A stretch of DNA of 43,168 nt from JAWXCH01 sp034440595 (GCA_034440595.1 JAWXCH010000154.1:1-43168); one strand, 5' to 3'. Counted from the stretch's first letter, positions 1-8,210 are shown. Notes: a model not told the origin generated them from the sequence alone. Translations and numbers: made by a program.

Positions 1-1373
1 CGGGGAATGTGCCGGCGGCGGTGGTGGCTATGCAACGTGCGGTGGACTTGGGACTGCCCCCGATTCGGTTTGTTGCCGGCAAGGAGACGCTGCTCGATCC
101 GCTGAAGGGAACGGCTGAGTTTAAGAAGCTGGCGGCACCGTTTGATCACAAGATTGTTGCCGGGCCGATGCTGGGGGTGGTGACCGACACCAGTGCGAAG
201 GTCTGGGTGCGGACGGCGAAACCGGCGAAGGTGCAGGTTTCGTACAGGCCGATGAACACGAAGGCGCGTTCTCAGCTCGCTGCTTCGGTTCAATCGAAAC
301 TGGAGGATGATTGTGTCGCCGTGGTGACGCTTGAAAACTTACGCGCGGGCGAGACATACCATTACGATGTGGTCGTCGACGGAGCGATTGATCCTGTGCT
401 GGCCGCTTCGCAGCAGTTTACCACGGCGCCGAAGGATGGAAGTCGGGCCAAGTTCTCCGTCGCCTTTGGGGGCTGTGCGGGGTACACGCCCGCGAATGAG
501 CGGATGTGGGATACGATTCGCGGGTTCAACCTGTCGGCACTGTGGCTACTGGGGGACAATGTCTATAGCGATGCGCCTGAGTGGCCGGCGATTCAGAACT
601 ATTGCTTCTATCGCCGGCAGGCACGGCCAGAATTTCGCCGGTTGACGGCCAGCACGCCGACGTATGCGATCTATGACGACCACGACTTTGGGGCGAATGA
701 TTGCTCTGGTGGGCCGGAGATTGAAAAGCCAGCCTGGAAGCGGCAGGTGTGGAATCTGTTTCGCAATACGTGGCTCAATCCCAGCTATGGGGGTGGTGAG
801 AAGCAGCCCGGCTGCTGGTTTGATTATCAGTATGGCGATGTGCATTTTATTTTCTTGGATGGGCGATACTACCGTGCCAATGAGAAGCATGCGGTCAACC
901 CGCCGACGATGCTCGGGCCAGTGCAAAAGGAGTGGCTGCTGAAGACGATCGGTGAATCCAAGTCAAAGATTAAGGTGCTGATCTCACCGGTGACCTGGGC
1001 GCTGGGGACCAAGGGGGAATCACCAGATACTTGGCATGGATATCAGGAAGAACGGCAGGAGATTATGGACTTCTTGGCCGAGAAAAAAATCAGCGGCGTG
1101 GTGTTGGTCTCATCGGATCGGCATCGAACCGACCTGCTGCGAAACGATCGCAAAAACGGCTATCCGATATTCGAGTTCAATAGCGGGCTGCTAACGAATG
1201 ACTCGGCTCACCCACGATTGGCCACGGCGGAGTTTTCGTACAACGATCTGCCGACGTTTGGCATGATTGACTTTGATACGGTTTCGCCGGAGGCGAGTGT
1301 GACGTATCGGATCATCGATATTCTGGGTCGGGAGCATTTGAAGTTCACGGTTTTTGAGAGTGAGTTGAAGTAG
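1..1373 (+). CDS. PhoD-like metallophosphatase, 5'-truncated by window edge
   Basis: Likely a secreted or periplasmic phosphodiesterase/alkaline phosphatase of the PhoD family (calcineurin-like metal site). The frame is open to the window edge, so the true start lies outside; the first in-frame start-like codon is GTG at 9. Counting from there, a beta-sandwich PhoD N-domain begins near residue 48 (VAGPMLGVVTDTSAKVWVR). Metal-site motifs follow: FGGCAG (153-158), LGDNVYSD (181-188), YDDHDFG (222-228) and SSDRHR (368-373). The first 45 residues (ending near LDPLKGTAEFKKL) do not look like a signal peptide and resemble the end of a TPR-type repeat, so the full protein may carry an extra N-terminal domain. 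The sulfatase starts 36 bp downstream on the same strand, which suggests co-transcription and a role in releasing phosphate from organic polymers. The substrate cannot be told from sequence. Confidence 0.85.
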   Translation, partial: GNVPAAVVAMQRAVDLGLPPIRFVAGKETLLDPLKGTAEFKKLAAPFDHKIVAGPMLGVVTDTSAKVWVRTAKPAKVQVSYRPMNTKARSQLAASVQSKLEDDCVAVVTLENLRAGETYHYDVVVDGAIDPVLAASQQFTTAPKDGSRAKFSVAFGGCAGYTPANERMWDTIRGFNLSALWLLGDNVYSDAPEWPAIQNYCFYRRQARPEFRRLTASTPTYAIYDDHDFGANDCSGGPEIEKPAWKRQVWNLFRNTWLNPSYGGGEKQPGCWFDYQYGDVHFIFLDGRYYRANEKHAVNPPTMLGPVQKEWLLKTIGESKSKIKVLISPVTWALGTKGESPDTWHGYQEERQEIMDFLAEKKISGVVLVSSDRHRTDLLRNDRKNGYPIFEFNSGLLTNDSAHPRLATAEFSYNDLPTFGMIDFDTVSPEASVTYRIIDILGREHLKFTVFESELK

Positions 1374-1409
1374 AACTCAATGGCCTGGCTCATACGAAAG
1401 TGAATTGCG

Positions 1410-2870
1410 ATGTACTCAGTATCGTCAAAATCGATGCCTGGCAGAGGGGCGCTGCTGCTGGTAGTGTTCTGCTGTTGGGCGGTGGTTGGCACCGCTGCTT
1501 ATTCTGCGGAAAACGCGAAGCCATCAGCCAAACCGCTCAACATTCTGATTCTGCTCTCGGACGATCACAACTTTCGCACGCTCGGTTGTGCTGGAGATCC
1601 GGTGGTCAAAACTCCGAATCTAGACGCGCTGGCCAAGCAAGGTGTGCGATTCACGCATTGCTTTACGCCGATGCCGCAGTGCAGCCCGAGCCGCGCGGCG
1701 ATACTGACGGGGCAGGATTCTTGGACCAATGGCGTGGGGACCGGTGGCAAAGCATTTAAGCCCGACTCGCCGCTTTGGCCGACGCTGCTGGATCAGGCCG
1801 GGTATCAGATGTTTTACACTGGTAAGTGGCACAACCACGGCATGCCGTGGGATCATGGTTTTAATACCGGCGCGGCGGTGTTTGTGGGGGGGATGGCGGA
1901 CCATCGCAAGGTGCCGGTGATTCAGTGGAAGGAATCGAAAGAGCAGGAGCGACCGGCGGAGAAGTTTTCTTCGACGACGTTTGCGGATGCGGCGGTGAAG
2001 TTCTTGAAGGAGCGGGATGCGGCCAAGCCTTTCTGTGCTTATGTCAGTTTTACAGCCCCGCACGATCCGTGGGTGCCGCCGGGGGAGTTTGCTGCGATTT
2101 ATAATCCTGCAGAGATGCCGCTGCCCAAAAATTTCATGGCACGTCCGCCATTTAAGGTGCCGGCCGGTTTCGCAAAATTGCGCGATCAGGCGGTGCTGCC
2201 GTACCCGCGAACCGAGGCGGACGTTCGCCGTGCGATGGTGAAGTACTATGGGATGGTGACACAATTGGATGAGCAGATTGGCCGGGTGTTGCAGGCGTTG
2301 GAAGACTCGGGCCAGCGCGAGAACACGCTGGTGATTTTTGCCGGTGATCATGGGTACTCGCTCGGTTCGCATGGTTTTGTTGGGAAGCAGTGCATGTATG
2401 AAGAAGGGATTCGCACGCCGCTGATTGTGTACGATCCGCGTTTGAAGCGTGCCGCGCCGACGTGTGACAAGCTTGTTTCGCTGGTCGATTTCTACCCGAC
2501 GATTTGTGAAGCGGCGGGGGTGGCAGTTCCGCCGAAGGTGGAGGGAAAGAGTCTGTTGGAGCTGTATGCCGGCACAGCGGATGAGGCAGGTGAGAAGTGG
2601 AGAAAGGAAATCTTTGCGTCGCACCACTCGCCCGAGAAGCATGGAATGTCGACGTGTTGTATTCGGACAGAGCGGTATAAGTTGATACAGCATCTGACAA
2701 CGGGAGAGGTGGAGTTTTTTGACCTCGCGGCAGACCCGTGGGAGCTGAACAATCTGACGGGTGGTGTGGCGACTGAGAATATTGAGAAGGTTCTGGATGC
2801 GCAGTTGATCAAGTGGCGGGCGATGGGAATGGACCGTGCGGGAGCGGAGAAGAAGAGATCAGCGGAATAA
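1410..2870 (+). CDS. Secreted sulfatase (Cys-type, formylglycine-dependent)
   Basis: Arylsulfatase-fold enzyme that hydrolyses sulfate esters, probably on polysaccharides. A hydrophobic signal segment (about residues 13-30, ending near AAYSAEN) indicates export. The mature part opens with NILILLSDDHN, whose Asp pair binds Ca2+. CSPSR (91-95) is the motif whose Cys is converted to formylglycine, so a maturase must be encoded elsewhere. GKWH near residue 138 and AGDHGYSLGSHG near 311-322 complete the metal and sulfate pocket. The length of 486 aa is normal for the family. ATG 1410 was used; ATG 1434 (residue 9) would give a more compact signal peptide and is an equally good start. It lies 36 bp after the PhoD-like gene and upstream of two Gfo/Idh/MocA genes, a typical planctomycete glycan-catabolism setting. 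Confidence 0.93.
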   Translation: MYSVSSKSMPGRGALLLVVFCCWAVVGTAAYSAENAKPSAKPLNILILLSDDHNFRTLGCAGDPVVKTPNLDALAKQGVRFTHCFTPMPQCSPSRAAILTGQDSWTNGVGTGGKAFKPDSPLWPTLLDQAGYQMFYTGKWHNHGMPWDHGFNTGAAVFVGGMADHRKVPVIQWKESKEQERPAEKFSSTTFADAAVKFLKERDAAKPFCAYVSFTAPHDPWVPPGEFAAIYNPAEMPLPKNFMARPPFKVPAGFAKLRDQAVLPYPRTEADVRRAMVKYYGMVTQLDEQIGRVLQALEDSGQRENTLVIFAGDHGYSLGSHGFVGKQCMYEEGIRTPLIVYDPRLKRAAPTCDKLVSLVDFYPTICEAAGVAVPPKVEGKSLLELYAGTADEAGEKWRKEIFASHHSPEKHGMSTCCIRTERYKLIQHLTTGEVEFFDLAADPWELNNLTGGVATENIEKVLDAQLIKWRAMGMDRAGAEKKRSAE

Positions 2871-2944
2871 TAAGGACCAAGTGAGCGGACGTTCACAAGG
2901 TAAGCGTTTGGCGGAATTCGGGAAGATGCGTAGCGTTTCAATCG

Positions 2945-3017
2945 CCCTCACCCCCGGCCCCTCTCCCCGAATGCGCCAAGCGTGAAATCACAGATTGTTG
3001 CGTGGAGAGGGGAGAAG
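2945..3017 (+). repeat. CCCTCACCC-type hairpin repeat, long-loop copy overlapping a Shine-Dalgarno
   Basis: Begins with CCCTCACCCCCGGCCCCTC (2945-2963). The segment 2958-2966 is a perfect 9-bp reverse complement of 3004-3012, leaving a loop of about 37 nt. The right arm contains GGGGAG (3009-3014), the best Shine-Dalgarno for the downstream ATG at 3020. It belongs with the shorter copies at 19926 and 22461, which share the CCCTCA(C/T)CC opening and a CCTCTCCC/GGGAGAGG stem. Confidence 0.7.
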
Positions 3018-3019
3018 TA

Positions 3020-4141
3020 ATGATTGAGCCTATGAGTAGGTATATGAATCGACGTAAGTTATTGCAATCGTGCGCTGTGACGGCACTCTGCTCTGCCGCA
3101 GGTGTTTTGACTGGATCGATTTCAAAAGCGGCAGAGGGCAAGCCAGCAAAGATCCGTGTGGGGATGATTGGTACGGGGCATGCGCATGCGACGGGAAAGC
3201 TGAGCACGGTCCGCGAGCTGTCGGACTTGTATGAGTTGGTCGGCGTTGTTGAGCCAGACAAGGTGCGGCAGGGGCAAATGGCAAAGCATCCAAAATATGC
3301 CGGCGTGCGATGGTTGAGTGAGGCGGAACTGCTGTCGGCACCGGGCTTGCAGGCGGTGCTGGTGGAGACTGCGGTTCCGGAGTTGGTTCCCGCTGCACTT
3401 CGCGCAACGGCGGCAGGGTTGCATGTGCATATCGATAAAGCACCGGGGCATAGCTTGCCGCAGTTTGCGGCGGTATTAAAACAGGCCGAGGCGCATGGCA
3501 AGCATGTCCAGCTTGGCTATATGATGCGATACAATCCAGCGATTGAATTTGCCGTGCGGGCCGTGCGCGAAAAGTGGCTGGGGGAGATTTTTGAGATCAG
3601 TGGCGTGATTAGCAAAGAGGGGAATGCCGAAACGCGTGCCAGCCTGAACAAGTACCCCGGCGGATCGATGTTTGAGATTGGTTGTCACCTGATTGATGCA
3701 GTTGTGGCGATAATGGGAGCGCCAGAGAAGGTGACGGCGTTCAATCGGCAGACATATTCCGACAAGCTGGTCGACAATCAGTTGGCGGTATTAGAATATC
3801 CGTCGGCAACGGTATCGATTCGCAGTACGCTGGTCGAGCCGGAGGGGGGCAGCCGCCGACAGCTAACGATTTGTGGAACGAATGGAACGATAGAGATCCG
3901 CCCATTGGAGCCGCCGAAACTGCGAATGACTTTGAAGAAACCGGCAGGCGGTTATGCTGCTGGGGAGCATGAGGTGAAACCGGCTGAATCTGCTGGTCGG
4001 TATAATGCACAATTGACGGAGTTCGCCGAAGTGATCCGAGGGGAGGGGCAGCCTCGATTTTCGGCCAAGCATGATTTAGAGACCCATCGCACGGTGTTGC
4101 TGGCAAGTGGCCTGCCCCTTTCGCCAGTTCCAAGCAAGTAA
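3020..4141 (+). CDS. Gfo/Idh/MocA family oxidoreductase, Tat-exported
   Basis: NAD(P)-dependent sugar or inositol dehydrogenase-like protein. The N-terminus carries a Tat-type signal (MNRRKLLQS, then a hydrophobic stretch ending near SKAAEG), as in many planctomycete exported Gfo/Idh/MocA proteins. The Rossmann motif is VGMIGTGHAHA (about residues 47-57 from this start). The usual EKP loop reads HIDKAPG here, so the catalytic-type Lys is kept. GCHLIDAV, with the conserved His/Asp region, lies near residue 221. ATG 3020 was chosen because GGGGAG lies 5 nt upstream; ATG 3032 and ATG 3044 are later in-frame options, and an upstream GTG at 3002 lacks an SD. A second family member follows after 35 bp, so the two are probably one operon. 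The sugar substrate is unknown. Confidence 0.88.
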   Translation: MIEPMSRYMNRRKLLQSCAVTALCSAAGVLTGSISKAAEGKPAKIRVGMIGTGHAHATGKLSTVRELSDLYELVGVVEPDKVRQGQMAKHPKYAGVRWLSEAELLSAPGLQAVLVETAVPELVPAALRATAAGLHVHIDKAPGHSLPQFAAVLKQAEAHGKHVQLGYMMRYNPAIEFAVRAVREKWLGEIFEISGVISKEGNAETRASLNKYPGGSMFEIGCHLIDAVVAIMGAPEKVTAFNRQTYSDKLVDNQLAVLEYPSATVSIRSTLVEPEGGSRRQLTICGTNGTIEIRPLEPPKLRMTLKKPAGGYAAGEHEVKPAESAGRYNAQLTEFAEVIRGEGQPRFSAKHDLETHRTVLLASGLPLSPVPSK

Positions 4142-4176
4142 ATTCATCCTAGTACATAGCATCCACGAGAAATCAC

Positions 4177-5418
4177 ATGTCAGAACCTACTACAATTGGC
4201 ACTGGACCGAATCGCCGGACTTTCATGCAAACCGCCGGCATGGCGACGCTGACGGCGCTGGCTGCACAGAATGCTTTTGCGGTGGAAACGGCTCCGAAGA
4301 AAGTGCGGCTTGGCATTGTCGGTGGTCGCTTTGGTGCGAGTTTTCACTTTCATGAGCACCCGGACTGTGTTGTGGCCGCGGTGAGCGATTTGCGACCGGA
4401 GCGGCGTAAGCATCTGATGGAAACGTATCGCTGCGGCAAGTCGTACGATTCGCTTGAGGAGTTGGTGCTGGATAAGAATATTGATGCGGTCGCGATCTTT
4501 ACCGATGGGCCGTTGCATGTCGAGCACACGATCAAGGCGATGAAGCAAGGCAAGCATGTGCTCAGCGCCGTGCCGGCTGCCTGGGGTACGCTGGAACAGG
4601 CCGAGCAATTGTACGACATCGTCACAAAGACCGGGCTGTCGTACATGTTGGCCGAGACCTCGTACTTTCAACAAGCGACGATCACGGCACGCAAGTTCTT
4701 TCAAGAGGGGAAATTCGGCGAGGTCTTTTATGGTCAGTCGTGTTATCAGCACGATGGGCTGGATGAGCTGGCAATTGAGGATGGCAAGCGAACCTGGCGG
4801 TACGGTATGGCACCGATGCATTATCCAACGCACTGCACTGCCCACTGGGTGAGCGTGACCGGCGAGCGGCTTACTGAGGTGGTCTGCCACGGCTGGGGAG
4901 ACGATAACCAGATTCTGAAGGACAACGTCTACAAGAACCCGTTTTGGAATGAAACGGCCACATTTAAGACCAGCGGCAATCACGCCTTTGACTGCCGGAT
5001 TTGGTGGCAGGGTGCGCACGGGGGTGCCGAACGGGGCGAGTGGGTTGGCACCGACATGAGTTTTTATGGGCATCATCCGAATGGCATTGGCCCGGTGATT
5101 GTCCGCCGTGGCAAGCAGACCGAAAAGGACGATGGGGGATTTGTGCGTAATGCGGCTCAGCTTGAAAAGTATGAACAACGTGTCTGGTGGAAGACCGATA
5201 TGCTTCCGGAGCCACTGCGACACAACAGCGGGCACGAAGGATCGCATACGTTTCTGACGCATGAGTTTATCGATGCGCTGAGTCACCAGCGCGCTCCGGT
5301 GATCGATATTCACGAGGCGCTAGCGTACACGGTGCCGGGCATCGTGGCGCACCAGTCGGCGCTGGAGGGTGGGACGCTGAAGAAGATCCCGCAGTTTGAT
5401 AGGAAGAACAAGGGGTAG
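4177..5418 (+). CDS. Gfo/Idh/MocA family protein, Tat-exported, lacking the EKP lysine
   Basis: Second Gfo/Idh/MocA protein of the cluster (413 aa). A Tat motif NRRTFMQ (12-18) precedes a hydrophobic stretch ending AQNAFA (about 35). The Rossmann segment KVRLGIVGGRFGASFHF spans about 42-58. Where most members have GKHVxxEKP this protein has GKHVLSAVPAAWG (about 125-137), so the Lys/Pro catalytic loop is replaced; similar VPA-type variants exist in planctomycetes to my recollection. The C-terminal half is rich in Trp and His and contains WRYGMAPMHYPTHCTAHWV, which may form a substrate site. It follows the previous gene closely and shares its strand. It may bind the nucleotide without classical dehydrogenase chemistry, or use another mechanism; this is inference. 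Confidence 0.85.
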   Translation: MSEPTTIGTGPNRRTFMQTAGMATLTALAAQNAFAVETAPKKVRLGIVGGRFGASFHFHEHPDCVVAAVSDLRPERRKHLMETYRCGKSYDSLEELVLDKNIDAVAIFTDGPLHVEHTIKAMKQGKHVLSAVPAAWGTLEQAEQLYDIVTKTGLSYMLAETSYFQQATITARKFFQEGKFGEVFYGQSCYQHDGLDELAIEDGKRTWRYGMAPMHYPTHCTAHWVSVTGERLTEVVCHGWGDDNQILKDNVYKNPFWNETATFKTSGNHAFDCRIWWQGAHGGAERGEWVGTDMSFYGHHPNGIGPVIVRRGKQTEKDDGGFVRNAAQLEKYEQRVWWKTDMLPEPLRHNSGHEGSHTFLTHEFIDALSHQRAPVIDIHEALAYTVPGIVAHQSALEGGTLKKIPQFDRKNKG

Positions 5419-5513
5419 AGAACGTAGCTGCGAATATTTCTAAGTTACGGGCAATATTTTGCAGGCAGAGGCGAATCAAGTATGGCATTCCTTCTCTCAA
5501 CTAAGGGGCACCG

Positions 5514-5987
5514 ATGCAACCGAAACATTGGCTCGTCGATGTGTTAACCAGCGCCTGGGTCTGCTTCGGCCTGGTTGGCTCGGCTTTCGGTATCTTTGCC
5601 GGTGTCTACGACGGCGACAACTTTTTGAAGTCCGACGACCCGTACATCGCGGGATTTGCAATTGGCGTCGTCGCCGCAGGGATGGCCGCCCTGTACGTCT
5701 TGGTCCACCGGCTTGCGAAGGAGAGCTGGCAGGCAAAGCTGATCTATCTGGTTGGACTCGCTGTCTGGTGCGGCGGACTGTGGTATTGGTCCACTATCCC
5801 CGGCGAGGGCTCGGGCATTGTTGAATTGGCATCCGTCGTCAGCGCAATTAGCGGAGTCGCAGTCTGGGGGATTTTGGCGGTTGGTTTTGGTCGAAAGACG
5901 TTCTGGATTGCTTCACTCCTGGTGGTCATCGGTGGATTGTTGTATTTGAATTGGCTCGTTCCACGAATGGTTGCGATGGGCGGGTAG
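5514..5987 (+). CDS. Small four-helix membrane protein, unknown function (paralogue 1)
   Basis: I do not recognise a named family. The 157-residue product is mostly hydrophobic, with about four predicted membrane helices: near residues 10-30, 40-64, 74-92 and 98-150, the last region possibly holding two. The gene has a reasonable Shine-Dalgarno (AAGGGG) 6 nt before the ATG. The protein is clearly related to the next gene: MQPKHWL versus MNTKQWL at the start, and LAKESWQAKLIYLVGLAVWC versus the matching IADQWLAKLIYLTALSMWC segment. The pair therefore arose by tandem duplication. No catalytic motif is visible. Confidence 0.75.
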   Translation: MQPKHWLVDVLTSAWVCFGLVGSAFGIFAGVYDGDNFLKSDDPYIAGFAIGVVAAGMAALYVLVHRLAKESWQAKLIYLVGLAVWCGGLWYWSTIPGEGSGIVELASVVSAISGVAVWGILAVGFGRKTFWIASLLVVIGGLLYLNWLVPRMVAMGG

Positions 5988-6067
5988 ATGCATTTCCTTG
6001 TCGCCGCCGGAAACTGCGCCCGTTACAATGAGGCTACCGGGCAGAATCAATTCTTTGAGTGTTTTCC

Positions 6068-6511
6068 ATGAATACCAAGCAATGGTTACTTGATGCTGTA
6101 GTTAGAGTCTGCGTCTGCTCTGTATTGGTTGCTTTATTCGTCGGCACAATTGCAGGTGTCTGCCGTGCGGTGTTTCAAAAACTTTTAGATCCCTATGGAT
6201 ACGGAATTGTCTCAGGAGTTCTCGCCATAGGGATGGCCATTGTATACGTTGTCTTGCACCGGATGATCGCAGATCAGTGGCTTGCGAAACTCATCTACCT
6301 GACTGCGCTATCTATGTGGTGCGGACAACTTTGGATCTGGGCGCATGAGCCTTCAGGACGGTGTGGCACGCCTCAGGTGATGTGCTTCATGCTGTTCACC
6401 TTTTTCGCCAGTTCAGGGTATTTGGCATTTGCTATCCTGGCTGTCTGGGACTTCATTCGTCGACCAATTCACTTCGATGCTCCGATTGGTCAGAATCCGG
6501 CAGTGCATTAG
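6068..6511 (+). CDS. Small four-helix membrane protein, unknown function (paralogue 2)
   Basis: Tandem paralogue of the preceding membrane protein: same length class (147 aa), same helix pattern and the same conserved KLIYL...WCG(G/Q)LW segment. ATG 6068 is preferred over the in-frame GTG at 6059 because it aligns with the first residues of the paralogue. The second half diverges (HEPSGRCGTPQVMCFMLF) and contains two Cys not found in the sister protein. About 80 bp separate the two genes. The function is unknown; the context (a DUF5946-like gene downstream) does not suggest one. Confidence 0.72.
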   Translation: MNTKQWLLDAVVRVCVCSVLVALFVGTIAGVCRAVFQKLLDPYGYGIVSGVLAIGMAIVYVVLHRMIADQWLAKLIYLTALSMWCGQLWIWAHEPSGRCGTPQVMCFMLFTFFASSGYLAFAILAVWDFIRRPIHFDAPIGQNPAVH

Positions 6512-6613
6512 CACCTGAATGCCCTTAGCTATACATCTCTCTCGTGGCCGCAAGCGACTCTCTCCGGTACAATGGGTGCTGATTACTTTCCCATCCGCTT
6601 TTGAGCTGCGCCC

Positions 6614-7138
6614 GTGATTGTCCGTCCTTGTCCAGGTTGTGGGGCTGTTTTTCCAGAGGTTGCAGGCCCGACGCATGGATACATCGAGTCGTCGGCCGCC
6701 TGCTGGAACGCCTATGGCCAGATTCTGGCGCGGCAGTATACCGTCCCGGCCTGGATGGAGCTGAACCGCCTGACGGTCGATACCTACGCAGTGCAGCATC
6801 CGGGCCAACTTTGCCGGCAAAGTACGCAGTCGGTTGGTGCGCATCTCACGGCGCTATATGCGGTGCTGGAACTAGGCTACTCCCCTAAGGCAGCTACGCG
6901 GCTCTTGCGCCGCGCGGTGGAGGTGATCGAGTTTTCTTATCTGCCAACGCCGAAGTCGGTCGGCTCAGTCACGGTAGGTGATCTGCTGCCTGTTGGCACG
7001 CTGGTAGAGCATCGGGAGCAGGTCACAGCGTGGGCAACTTCGGCTTGGGAGGCCTGGCAGGAGCATCATGCGCAGGTACGGGCGTGGGTGGAAGGGCTGG
7101 AAAAAGTTGACGCCGTTCACGCTTCAGCCGTAAGATGA
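6614..7138 (+). CDS. DUF5946-like protein
   Basis: Soluble protein of 174 aa of unknown function. It opens with a CPGCGAVFPE zinc-knuckle-like motif, followed by GPTHGYIESSAACW and later VDTYAVQHPGQ and QSVGAHLTALY. This order (CPxCG, GPTHxY, S-x-CW, D-x-YAxQHPG, SVxxHL) matches my recollection of the DUF5946 family. The start codon is GTG at 6614; no better ATG lies upstream in frame, and no strong SD is seen. The C-terminal third is a Trp- and Ala-rich helix (VTAWATSAWEAWQEHH). It faces the convergent two-gene operon at 7170-7986. No enzymatic function is known. Confidence 0.72.
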   Translation: MIVRPCPGCGAVFPEVAGPTHGYIESSAACWNAYGQILARQYTVPAWMELNRLTVDTYAVQHPGQLCRQSTQSVGAHLTALYAVLELGYSPKAATRLLRRAVEVIEFSYLPTPKSVGSVTVGDLLPVGTLVEHREQVTAWATSAWEAWQEHHAQVRAWVEGLEKVDAVHASAVR

Positions 7139-7169
7139 ACGGTGCTGCACCCCGGTGCTTGCGAACGAA

Positions 7170-7349
7170 CTAGGTCATCCGCAAAACCGGAATTTCCTTG
7201 ATCTCTGTGATCGCAGTACAGATTGCGAGCAACACCACCTTCAGGTCTTCATCGATGTCGCTATCTAGGCACTTCTGAAGTGACGCCTGCTCTTCCATTT
7301 GCATCCACTTGCCAGCCTTGATGACGGCGTACGGATTGAATTTTGTCAT
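7170..7349 (-). CDS. Small hypothetical protein, second gene of a two-gene operon
   Basis: Not recognised. Starting at the minus-strand ATG at 7349 gives 59 aa (MTKFNPYAVIKAGKWMQMEE..). The start is supported by an AGGAAG Shine-Dalgarno about 4-5 nt upstream. The frame is open further upstream to 7481, but that extension overlaps the end of the neighbouring gene and lacks a ribosome site. The product is acidic and probably helical, with EDLKVVLLAICTAITEIKEI near its C-terminus. Its start lies 31 bp after the stop of the upstream 201-aa gene, so both are probably transcribed together. Confidence 0.6.
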   Translation of the reverse strand: MTKFNPYAVIKAGKWMQMEEQASLQKCLDSDIDEDLKVVLLAICTAITEIKEIPVLRMT

Positions 7350-7380
7350 TGCGGCTTCCTTTTGGTTTGGTTTTGACCAT

Positions 7381-7986
7381 TCACAATGCCACTGGTCGCG
7401 CCGAATCGTCGCCAATCGCGTGCCTAGCTCGCTTGCAACCGTTTTCTCCATACAGCAAATTGAACTGAATGGTACCGTCACGCATTACACGAAAGGCAAT
7501 ATTGCACCCATTGATCGTGTTGCGATTGAGGATGAGCTTCGCCCCTGTCGGCGACGCGCTGATGTACAAAGTGTCGTCGCTCTGCTTCATCAATGCGGAC
7601 GCATTACCATCGCCAATTGCGCGCACAAAAACACCGTCCCGCGCGTACAGTTCCGCCCAGCCATTAAGCGCTCCGGCTGCGTCGCGTTGCATGTCGAAAA
7701 TCGGCTTGTTCTCAAGCTCGATGATCGTCCGGTTCGGTTCGTGGATCGACTCAACAGATGCCTTCTTTCCGGCCTCAGTTGGGTAGACGCGACTGCCCTT
7801 GACTCGTGCTAGGTCGGTTCCATCAGCGTGAAACACGGAGAGTTGCGTTGTGTACCCGGCACTGACGAACTTGCCGACCTCTAGTAGAGGCGTGTCTTCG
7901 TACTGCAAGATCACGTCCACGTTGATGAACCGCGTGCCAGACATCACAACCACTGGCCGTTCGTGAAACACCAGCGAATCAGACAT
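7381..7986 (-). CDS. Conserved hypothetical protein, first gene of a two-gene operon
   Basis: I do not recognise the family. The start at 7986 (MSDSLVFHERPVVVMSG..) has a near-perfect Shine-Dalgarno (AAAGGAGG) about 7 nt upstream, unlike most genes here; the longer frame to 8058 is therefore rejected. The 201-aa product has no signal peptide or membrane segment. It is predicted to be mostly beta: an N-terminal part with FINVDVILQYED, a middle GTDLARVKGSRVYP, then ELYARDGVFVRAIG and a C-terminal GTIQFNLLYGENG. The repeated short strands suggest a beta-sandwich or beta-helix. It is followed by the 59-aa gene, and the tRNA-Asp lies upstream on the same strand. Confidence 0.65.
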   Translation of the reverse strand: MSDSLVFHERPVVVMSGTRFINVDVILQYEDTPLLEVGKFVSAGYTTQLSVFHADGTDLARVKGSRVYPTEAGKKASVESIHEPNRTIIELENKPIFDMQRDAAGALNGWAELYARDGVFVRAIGDGNASALMKQSDDTLYISASPTGAKLILNRNTINGCNIAFRVMRDGTIQFNLLYGENGCKRARHAIGDDSARPVAL

Positions 7987-8136
7987 GCCGAATCCTCCTT
8001 TGGTGTGGTTTTTCAGCCTGTACAAAAGCCCACCTAGGCATTGCAGATAGCCTAGCAATAATCATCCAATTCGCACACCCAATCAAAGCTGCGCGCGGCG
8101 ATTTTGTCTGGCGGCAAAGAATCGCCAAAAGATAAA

Positions 8137-8210
8137 CGAGGATGACGGGACTCGAACCCGCGGCCTCTAGCGTGACAGGCTAGCGCTCTAACCAACTGAG
8201 CTACATCCCC
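8137..8210 (-). tRNA. tRNA-Asp (anticodon GTC)
   Basis: Read on the minus strand, the 5' acceptor arm GGGGATG (8210 to 8204) pairs with CATCCTC before the discriminator G at 8137. The D arm is GCTC-AGTTGGTTA-GAGC. The anticodon stem CTAGC/GCTAG encloses the loop CTGTCAC, with anticodon GTC. The T arm is GCGGG-TTCGAGT-CCCGT. CCA is not encoded. All four arms pair well, so it is a functional Asp tRNA. Confidence 0.96.

Noticed and set aside
1620..2693. Minus-strand open frame of 357 codons
   Set aside because: Antisense to the sulfatase, which has all its catalytic motifs.
4180..5313. Minus-strand open frame of 377 codons
   Set aside because: Antisense to a clear Gfo/Idh/MocA gene; the translation is Arg/His/Leu-rich, typical of a shadow frame.
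5419..8210. Genomic island integrated at tRNA-Asp
   Set aside because: Several unknown genes lie on the 3' side of the tRNA, but there is no integrase and I found no duplicated tRNA 3' end to the left.
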